Position numbers and translations under genes: made by a program
In this document: positions 58,610-64,000 of the stretch, in pieces
Numbering within the stretch: position 1 is the stretch's first letter
Layout of the letters: every line of letters begins with the position of its first letter
Notes under the pieces: model-generated
Database searches by the model: none
Told to the model about the DNA's origin: nothing
What the model saw: the letters and a program-made list of their open reading frames with translations, nothing else
Source of the DNA: Bacillus sp. RO3
Lineage (GTDB): Bacteria; Bacillota; Bacilli; Bacillales; Bacillaceae_B
Length of the DNA stretch: 64,000 nt
Reading direction: 5' to 3'
Assembly (NCBI RefSeq): GCF_012911895.1
Contig: NZ_JAAXCV010000033.1
Coordinates: forward strand, 99,780 to 163,779

Positions 58610-59089
58610 TCACATCATCGTGGATATAGGCTTCATGGCTTCAAACGGGTTCCGGCATTGCTTGCAGTAGAGGATGCTTCTGCAGGCGGTCGGCCCGAAC
58701 AGGTTCTCCATGGAGGTGTAGGGTGAATCACAGTACGGACAATGAATCTCCCAATCTTCTTCCCCTGTGAAGTGCTCAGGTGGAGGTGCGATGCCGAATT
58801 CCTTCAGCCGTTCCCTTCCGTTTTCTGTCAATCGATCCGAGGTCCAGGGAGGGGAATAGACGAACCCCACCTTTACGGATTGAATATTCAACTGCTCCCT
58901 GCATGCTTTTTCCACATTCCCTTTAATGATGTCCAGTGCCGGACAGCCGACAAAAGTGGGAAGCAGTTCTATGACAACGGTATCGTCTTGGTGATGGATC
59001 CGATTGACCATGCCAAGGTCCACAATACTGATGGAATCAATCTCAGGGTCTTTCACTGTTTGAAGAACATCTAAAACGGTTGTAGTCAT
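58610..59089 (-). CDS. paaD: Phenylacetyl-CoA epoxidase assembly protein PaaD
   Basis: 159 residues. The N-terminal two-thirds is a MIP18/DUF59 domain (KDPEIDSISIVDLGMVNRI), as in Fe-S assembly factors, and the C-terminus has a zinc ribbon with CPYC and CKQC. PaaD is needed for making active epoxidase. The ATG at 59089 is nine bases from AAAGG; the ATG at 59098 is too close. It is the fourth gene after paaA, B and C. Confidence 0.92.
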   Translation of the reverse strand: MTTTVLDVLQTVKDPEIDSISIVDLGMVNRIHHQDDTVVIELLPTFVGCPALDIIKGNVEKACREQLNIQSVKVGFVYSPPWTSDRLTENGRERLKEFGIAPPPEHFTGEEDWEIHCPYCDSPYTSMENLFGPTACRSILYCKQCRNPFEAMKPISTMM

Positions 59090-59101
59090 ATGGTTCATCC
59101 T

Positions 59102-59920
59102 TTACCAGCTTGCTGCGGGATTTGTGTTATAAACCTCGCTTAATGTTGACAGTGCCGTATCCAGTGCGGGAGTGTGTTCACCCGAGCGGCCGTTACCTTT
59201 CTTCATCCCCACTTTAGGAGGGAAGGATAGCTGGGACGTTTGGAAAACCGGTTGAAGAGCAAGCTCCCATCGTTTCGTCAAACTTTCTTCTCCCTCAATC
59301 AGGGCCATTAGGGACATTTCTTTTCCCAACGGCCCCAGGGTGAGCACTCCCTGGAACTCATCCAGCACCCTTTCTATCGCCTTGTTCATTCTCTCCCTTG
59401 CATCACCGCCGGCATTCACCAATTGAATGAACCAGGTTTTCCAGTGAAGGAGGTGATAGTAGAGCTCCGTATTGATCTTGATGGCCATTGCGGCAAGGGG
59501 AGCATAGGAAGAGTTCTTTAATGCGTCGATCCTTACCTTTTTGGCCACGCTATAAAAATAATGGCGTACCACAGTAAATGCCCAATCGTAGCGGGGTTCT
59601 TCCATATAGTTGCCCGTCCCGTTCACTTCTTCAAGTATGATGGCATTCCTGCGCTCAGCCGCTTTCCGTCCATGGGCGAGGTAGTCTTGATCTCCTTCAC
59701 CCAATTTTTCAAGAAGCTGATAAAACATGGTGGCGTGCCCCATTGTGTCCTGGTTGATCGAAGAAAATGCCACATCTTCTTCAATATGGGGAGCGAGTCC
59801 CAGCCATTCAGAACCGCGGTACGCCAGGATGAAATCATCATCTGCCAGTTGATAGAGCAGGCTTAGCAGGGCTTTCTTGTAGTCTCCGTTTGGAATCTCT
59901 TCCGGACTTTTCACCTTCAT
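59102..59920 (-). CDS. paaC: Phenylacetyl-CoA epoxidase structural subunit PaaC
   Basis: 272 residues, a ferritin-like helical bundle that pairs with PaaA. YRGSEWLGLAPHIEEDVAFSS and NQDTMGHATMFYQLLEKLG are typical. The ORF opens at 59944, but the ATG at 59920 forms an ATGA overlap with the paaB stop and follows GGTGAAGAAGAA, so it is preferred. PaaC is structural and does not hold the catalytic iron in known complexes. Confidence 0.92.
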   Translation of the reverse strand: MKVKSPEEIPNGDYKKALLSLLYQLADDDFILAYRGSEWLGLAPHIEEDVAFSSINQDTMGHATMFYQLLEKLGEGDQDYLAHGRKAAERRNAIILEEVNGTGNYMEEPRYDWAFTVVRHYFYSVAKKVRIDALKNSSYAPLAAMAIKINTELYYHLLHWKTWFIQLVNAGGDARERMNKAIERVLDEFQGVLTLGPLGKEMSLMALIEGEESLTKRWELALQPVFQTSQLSFPPKVGMKKGNGRSGEHTPALDTALSTLSEVYNTNPAASW

Positions 59921-60273
59921 TTCTTCTTCACCAACTCTCCCCATGACATGATTTCTTTCTCATCAAGCATTTCCTGCTCGTACTGTCTCCACTTCTTTTT
60001 CAAATAACCGTATCCTTTGGCGTTTCGGTAATCTTTATTATCAAGGCGCGAAACACTTTCTCTTTCCTCCGGTGTCATCATCCGCACATCTGATCGCTTC
60101 ACTACCCATATATCCGAAACGGGCTCCCTTCTCATGAAATTCTCTTGAGCCATGACCATGGCCAGATCATGGTTGGGAGCGAGCAGGCTGAATTGATGCT
60201 GCATCTGCGCCCCGTCAGATCTCTTACTAAACACTTCAAATTCCTGATAAAAGTTCTGCCCCTTGTCTGACAT
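59917..60273 (-). CDS. paaB: Phenylacetyl-CoA epoxidase subunit PaaB
   Basis: 118 residues. The EFEVFSKRSDGAQMQHQFSLL start and ENFMRREPVSDIWVVKRSD are PaaB signatures. It bridges PaaAC pairs in the epoxidase. It lies 16 bp behind paaA and overlaps paaC by 4 bp. Confidence 0.93.
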   Translation of the reverse strand: MSDKGQNFYQEFEVFSKRSDGAQMQHQFSLLAPNHDLAMVMAQENFMRREPVSDIWVVKRSDVRMMTPEERESVSRLDNKDYRNAKGYGYLKKKWRQYEQEMLDEKEIMSWGELVKKK

Positions 60274-60289
60274 ACGTTCTCATCCCCTT

Positions 60290-61258
60290 CTAACTTACTT
60301 GGTCACTAGGGCTTAATGCTTCTCGAACCCACGCATTATTGTCATAGGATAATTCTCTTAAACGAAGACGGTCCTTCGATTTCGGCCCGTTATTGCGAAT
60401 GATTTCCTTGAACGTGTTCCAGTCGGGCTGCTTATAGATCCACCATTCTTTTTCTTCATCGAAATACATGGTTTCATCAGGAAGGGTCAATCCCAATGAC
60501 AGCATCCTTGGAACGTATTTCGTGAAAAAGTCCTGTCGAAGCTCCTCATTGGTTTTCGTCCGGATCTTGTATTTAATGGTGATGTCCTGCTTAGAAGATC
60601 CAGTTGTTTTCGCATCTCCCGGCCCAAAGAACATCAGAAGGGATTCCCACCAACGGTTCACTGCATCCTGGACCAGTGCCTTTTGATCGGGAGTTCCTTC
60701 TGCCAGAGCCATGATGATGGCTTCGCCGTGCTGAGCATGGAACACCTCTTCCGCACAAATCCGCTTTAAAGCACGGGCATAAGGTCCGTATGAGGCATGA
60801 AGCATATTCGTTTGAGTAATGATGGCTGCCCCGTCCACAAGCCAGCCGATTAATCCGGCGTCTCCCCAGGTAGGTGCTTCCATATGGAAGACGTTATGAA
60901 ACTTTAAATCTCCTGAAAACAAATCCCTCATAATATGCTCCCTTGTTTTCCCGTACGGCTTCATTAAGTCTTCTGCTACACGTAACAGCAGCTGCCCATG
61001 GCCCATCTCGTCCTGAACCTTTGCCATGATCCCAAGCTTCCTTCTCAAGGTCGGTGCTTTCGGTACCCATTCCTTCTCGGGAAGAGCACCCATGATCTCA
61101 CTGATCCCGTGCATGGAGATCAACTTGATCAGTGCATTGCGATACTCATCCGGCATCCAATCATCGGCTTCGACTTTTTCGCCGTTTTCAATCTTTCTCA
61201 TAAAAAGAGTCATATGCTCTTCTTCCATCAACTGCTGATTAGATATTCCATCACTCAT
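60290..61258 (-). CDS. paaA: Phenylacetyl-CoA epoxidase catalytic subunit PaaA
   Basis: 322 residues of a ferritin-like diiron enzyme that epoxidises the ring of phenylacetyl-CoA with O2. Metal-ligand segments include KVQDEMGHGQLLLRVAEDL and CAEEVFHAQHGEAIIM. The ATG follows AAAGGAGGGGCTACA, which itself follows the right arm of a hairpin. The reductase subunit PaaE, which supplies electrons in known systems, is not encoded in the window. Confidence 0.94.
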   Translation of the reverse strand: MSDGISNQQLMEEEHMTLFMRKIENGEKVEADDWMPDEYRNALIKLISMHGISEIMGALPEKEWVPKAPTLRRKLGIMAKVQDEMGHGQLLLRVAEDLMKPYGKTREHIMRDLFSGDLKFHNVFHMEAPTWGDAGLIGWLVDGAAIITQTNMLHASYGPYARALKRICAEEVFHAQHGEAIIMALAEGTPDQKALVQDAVNRWWESLLMFFGPGDAKTTGSSKQDITIKYKIRTKTNEELRQDFFTKYVPRMLSLGLTLPDETMYFDEEKEWWIYKQPDWNTFKEIIRNNGPKSKDRLRLRELSYDNNAWVREALSPSDQVS

Positions 61259-61271
61259 TGTAGCCCCTCCT

Positions 61272-61312
61272 TTATCACACTGTTCCTACGGGATGGGTGA
61301 ATCGTGTGATAA
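61272..61312 (-). promoter_or_regulatory. Hairpin between paaK and paaA
   Basis: TTATCACAC pairs with GTGTGATAA over a 23-base loop, and the paaA ribosome site AAAGGAGG begins at the edge of the right arm. There is no T run after it, so an RNA-stability or translation element is more likely than a terminator. Confidence 0.5.
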
Positions 61313-61331
61313 CTTTTTTTCACAAAAAAAT

Positions 61332-62645
61332 TTAGTGAATTCTGTCCTCTTTTCTAAAATCAACGATCCGGATCGCTTTCCCTTCTGATCTTGGAATCTC
61401 TCTCGGTCCTCTGACCTTTACATCCATGGACACATAACAGCGATCCTTCATCAGGCTTTTCACTTTCGCCTCCAGTTCTTGCATGAAGCTTTGAGACATC
61501 CCCCGGAAACATTCATCCGTAACCTCAACCTGCAGTTCAATTACATCCAGGGCACCCCTTTTCTTGAGATGAACCTGATAATGCGGTGCCAATTCCTTTA
61601 CCTGAAGCAGGAAGTGTTCCATTTCGGAGGGAAAGACATTCACACCCCTAATGATGAGCATGTCGTCCACTCTTCCTTTTACCCTGGACATTTTCACCGT
61701 TGTTCTTCCACACGAACAAGTTCCATGGTGAATCGATGCCATGTCACCGGTTCTGTAGCGGATGATTGGAAAAGCTTCCTTTGTTAAGCTCGTAAATACA
61801 AGCTCCCCAGCCTCTCCCTCAGGCAGCGGCTCCAGTGTATCGGGATGGATGACTTCCACAAGAAAATGGTCCTCTGCAATATGAAGGCCATCCTGTGCCT
61901 CATGGCATTCCATGGCAACCCCGGGTCCGATGACTTCACTTAAGCCATAAATGTCACATGCTTTAATATCAAGCTTTCGTTCTAACATCCTTCTCATTGC
62001 ATCTGACCACGGTTCAGCACCGAAAATGCCGTATCGTAAGGAAAGGGAGGCAGGATTCTTCCCCTCTGACTCCATTGATTCTGCTAAATGAAGAACATAA
62101 GACGGCGTTCCACAAATGACTGTCGGCTGAAAGTCTTCCAAAAGGGTGATTTGTCTCGAAACATTTCCTCCAGACACCGGGACCGTCATCATCCCCAGCT
62201 TTTCACTCCCATAATGCAGGCCCAGACCGCCAGTGAACAAACCGTAGCCGTATGCGTTATGTAGGACGTCCCCCGGCTTCCCACCTGCCATGGCGATCGC
62301 CCGGGCAACGATTTCTCCCCACATGTTGATGTCATTCTGGGTATAGCCGACGACTGTAGGCTTCCCGCTCGTGCCTGAGGATGCATGGATCCTTACCATT
62401 TCTTCACGCTCCACCGCAAACAGGCCAAATGGATAATGATCACGGAGATCGGTCTTATTTGTAAGCGGTAACATTTCTAGGTGTGACAAAGACTTGATAT
62501 CTTCAGGAACCAACCCCCGTCTTTCAAACTGTTCCCTGTAAAAAGGAACCCGTTCATATACTCTAGCAGCAACATGTTGCAGTCTTTCTAGTTGAAGGCT
62601 TTCAATATGCGATCGACCGGCAGTTTCAATCTCATGCAAAATCAA
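61332..62645 (-). CDS. paaK: Phenylacetate-CoA ligase
   Basis: 437 residues of the adenylate-forming family. The ATP loop is ASSGTSGKPTVVGYT (residues about 88-102), FGAEPWSDAMR follows, and the C-terminal domain starts near GRVDDMLIIRGVNVFPSEME. It activates phenylacetate to phenylacetyl-CoA. The start is TTG, eight bases after AGGAGG. It is the first gene of the paa operon, and paaA begins 73 bp downstream. Confidence 0.94.
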   Translation of the reverse strand: MILHEIETAGRSHIESLQLERLQHVAARVYERVPFYREQFERRGLVPEDIKSLSHLEMLPLTNKTDLRDHYPFGLFAVEREEMVRIHASSGTSGKPTVVGYTQNDINMWGEIVARAIAMAGGKPGDVLHNAYGYGLFTGGLGLHYGSEKLGMMTVPVSGGNVSRQITLLEDFQPTVICGTPSYVLHLAESMESEGKNPASLSLRYGIFGAEPWSDAMRRMLERKLDIKACDIYGLSEVIGPGVAMECHEAQDGLHIAEDHFLVEVIHPDTLEPLPEGEAGELVFTSLTKEAFPIIRYRTGDMASIHHGTCSCGRTTVKMSRVKGRVDDMLIIRGVNVFPSEMEHFLLQVKELAPHYQVHLKKRGALDVIELQVEVTDECFRGMSQSFMQELEAKVKSLMKDRCYVSMDVKVRGPREIPRSEGKAIRIVDFRKEDRIH

Positions 62646-62686
62646 TGTACCAGCCTCCTGTCACTATATAAAAATATATTTATATA

Positions 62687-62701
62687 ACGTTATTTATTCG
62701 T
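62687..62701. promoter_or_regulatory. Candidate PaaX operator at the paaK promoter
   Basis: ACGTTATTTATTCGT on the plus strand, 11 of 15 match to the paaX dyad, about 30 bp downstream of the predicted start of transcription. It shares TTTATATAACGTTA with the thioesterase-pdh site. Confidence 0.5.
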
Positions 62702-62734
62702 ATGTTTAATTATTTGTCATATTTAACTACTCAA

Positions 62735-62763
62735 AAGATAACGCCTTTACAGAAAATTGTCAA
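62735..62763 (-). promoter_or_regulatory. SigA promoter of the paa operon
   Basis: Minus strand TTGACA (62758-62763), perfect, and TATCTT (62735-62740), 17 bp apart. Confidence 0.75.
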
Positions 62764-62765
62764 CA

Positions 62766-62780
62766 TATTTTCAGAAAATT
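62766..62780 (-). promoter_or_regulatory. CodY box upstream of paaK
   Basis: AATTTTCTGAAAATA matches the CodY consensus AATTTTCWGAAAATT at 14 of 15 positions and lies next to the -35. A second, weaker copy (AATTTTCTG) overlaps the -35. CodY would repress paa when branched-chain amino acids and GTP are plentiful. Confidence 0.7.
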
Positions 62781-63097
62781 AAATCAAGTAACTATCCGTG
62801 ACGGCAGGGTAAGAAGCAGGCCGGGGTTTACTGTTAGGTGGATCTAGAATGTGGAATCGGCGTTTCCATTTGGGGTTTAGGGGTATATCTTGGTTTCCCT
62901 TATATCAATTGGATTTCGCCGATAAAATGAATTCCACTGTTATGTTCCGGATTTTGACGTTATCATTCGGAAGGGCTCCGTTAAAATCAAAATCCCACTA
63001 ATACAGTCCGTATTTCACCGTTACCTGCCTCCAAAAAAGTCAGAAAAAACCCATTATAAAAACTTTTATAAGTAAATGCTTACATAGGAATTCACCA
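62781..63097. other. Intergenic region
   Basis: No gene or hairpin of note. AGTAAATGCTTACA at 63071-63084 resembles a cre site but lacks the central CG. Confidence 0.4.
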
Positions 63098-63126
63098 TTT
63101 ACATCACAGTTTTCACTCTTTATAAT
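63098..63126 (+). promoter_or_regulatory. SigA promoter of yitT
   Basis: TTTACA (63098-63103) and a perfect TATAAT (63121-63126) with a 17-bp spacer. Confidence 0.7.
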
Positions 63127-63173
63127 CGGGTTGGTTGTTTTTCATATTACCGTTACTGAAAGGAGCTTGCTCC

Positions 63174-63896
63174 ATGATGAAACAAGTTCAATCCTTACTG
63201 AATATAACGCTTGGCGCGTTTTTGATTGCGCTGAATATACACTTTTTCCTATCTCCTAATAAGGTTGGTACAGGCGGAACAAGCGGAGCGGGCATCGTTC
63301 TTTCGCAATTCCTTGAATTGCCTGTGGGCGTGATCATGTTTGGACTCGATATGATTCTATTTATTCTCGGGCTGCTTTTGATCGGTCCGGGTTTTGGACT
63401 GAAGTCCGTCTTCGCAAGTCTCTCACTAAGCGGAATGGTTTGGGCATTAGAGGTGTTTCATCCCCTCCATAACCCCATCAGCCATGATGTTCTCATACAA
63501 ATCGTGATCGGTTCCCTTATTGGGGCCATAGGCGTCGCCCTGATCTTCAACCAGGAAGCTTCAGCTGGTGGAACAGGGGTTCTTGCCAAGATCATCCACA
63601 AGTTCACCGGTCTTGAGCTTGGACGTGCAGTGCTCGCATCTGATATTTTGATAGTCATCTCGTCGGCTTGGTTCTTTGGACTTCAGATCGGATTGTATGC
63701 ATTCTTTGGCTTGTTGTTAAAAGGAATGATGATTGACCGGACACTCCAATTTTTCAATGAAAACAAAGAAGTGGTGATCATCAGTGAACACAGTGATGAG
63801 ATCAAGCAATTCATCGTGGGAGACCTTGAAAAAGGAGCAACGCTTCATTCTGCCAAAGGTGCCTTTTCAGAAGACCAATCGAGTAGGAGGGGGTGA
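63174..63896 (+). CDS. YitT-family membrane protein, C-terminus cut by a group II intron
   Basis: About 240 codons. Five to six membrane segments (PF02588 region, with NIHFFLSPNKVGTGGTSGAG at the start and NQEASAGGTGVLAKIIHKFT midway) are followed by the beginning of the DUF2179 domain (EVVIISEHSDEIKQFIVG...). Family members run some 50 residues longer. Here the frame meets the intron end near 63880 and stops six codons later. The ATG at 63174 follows AAAGGAGCTTGCTCC; the frame upstream to 63135 has no ribosome site. The intron lies on the opposite strand, so splicing cannot repair this mRNA. Confidence 0.75.
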   Translation: MMKQVQSLLNITLGAFLIALNIHFFLSPNKVGTGGTSGAGIVLSQFLELPVGVIMFGLDMILFILGLLLIGPGFGLKSVFASLSLSGMVWALEVFHPLHNPISHDVLIQIVIGSLIGAIGVALIFNQEASAGGTGVLAKIIHKFTGLELGRAVLASDILIVISSAWFFGLQIGLYAFFGLLLKGMMIDRTLQFFNENKEVVIISEHSDEIKQFIVGDLEKGATLHSAKGAFSEDQSSRRG

Positions 63897-64000
63897 CTAA
63901 CCCCCGACCTCTCACACCACCGTACGTACGGACCCGTATACGGCGGTTTCTTTAAGATTGACGTATGGTTGAATACCTTTCATACAAGCTTAGGAGCCCT
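63880..64000 (-). mobile_element. Group II intron, 3' end (domains V and VI), partial
   Basis: On the minus strand a domain V-like hairpin (CCGCCGTATACGG and CCGTACGTACGGTGG, 63917-63946) is followed by GTGTGAGAGG, then a domain VI-like hairpin GGGGGTTAGTCACCCCC (63889-63905) with a candidate branch A. The intron would end near TACTCGAT at about 63880. These sequences are typical of bacterial group II introns that carry a reverse transcriptase. The rest lies beyond the window. Confidence 0.75.

Noticed and set aside
63071..63084. cre site upstream of yitT
   Set aside because: AGTAAATGCTTACA lacks the central CG required by the cre consensus.

Overview
The window comes from a low-GC Gram-positive bacterium of the family Bacillaceae. 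The evidence is strong AGGAGG-type ribosome sites with many GTG and TTG starts, a T-box leader, CodY- and cre-like boxes, a YfmL-type helicase, an AbrB-type protein and Bacillus-style phenylalanine dehydrogenase. A Rossellomorea- or Bacillus-like genus is a guess from gene content only. No rRNA, tRNA or CRISPR array was found. The right edge runs into the 3' end of a group II intron.

Layout. 0-9 kb: a sodium:solute symporter, a YjiH-type membrane protein with a class III aminotransferase behind a near-perfect sigma-54 promoter, the matching PAS/AAA+ activator, and a kynurenine operon (kynU-kynB, no kynA). 9-18.7 kb: housekeeping genes (UvrD-like helicase, acetyltransferase, amidohydrolase, YfmL helicase with a sensor kinase, a two-domain AbrB-like protein) and a gene-free stretch holding two tandem copies of a structured RNA that I do not recognise. 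18.7-34.9 kb: hom-thrC-thrB, then the branched-chain operon ilvE-ilvD-[T-box]-ilvB-ilvH-ilvC-leuA-leuB-leuC-leuD-ilvA. 35.3-40.5 kb: tyrosine/homogentisate catabolism (hppD, aminotransferase, flavin reductase, fahA, hmgA). 40.6-47.1 kb: thioesterase, phenylalanine dehydrogenase and a full 2-oxoacid dehydrogenase complex. 47.3-50.2 kb: an ABC importer of the family often linked to tryptophan/tyrosine. 50.6-62.6 kb: the phenylacetyl-CoA (paa) pathway with its PaaX regulator. 63-64 kb: a yitT gene cut by the intron.

How it works together. The right half reads as an aromatic amino acid degradation island. Tyrosine would pass through 4-hydroxyphenylpyruvate and homogentisate to fumarate and acetoacetate. 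Phenylalanine would be deaminated by the dehydrogenase to phenylpyruvate; the adjacent 2-oxoacid dehydrogenase complex could convert that directly to phenylacetyl-CoA, which the paa enzymes open and beta-oxidise. A degenerate 15-bp dyad (consensus ACGTAAATTTAACGT) sits at five promoters (paaX, paaK, thioesterase-pdh, the ABC importer and a flavin oxidoreductase), suggesting one regulon, probably under PaaX. This link between an amino acid dehydrogenase, an oxoacid dehydrogenase and paa is the most interesting metabolic system here; the tandem RNA at 12.3-12.5 kb is the most interesting unexplained structure.
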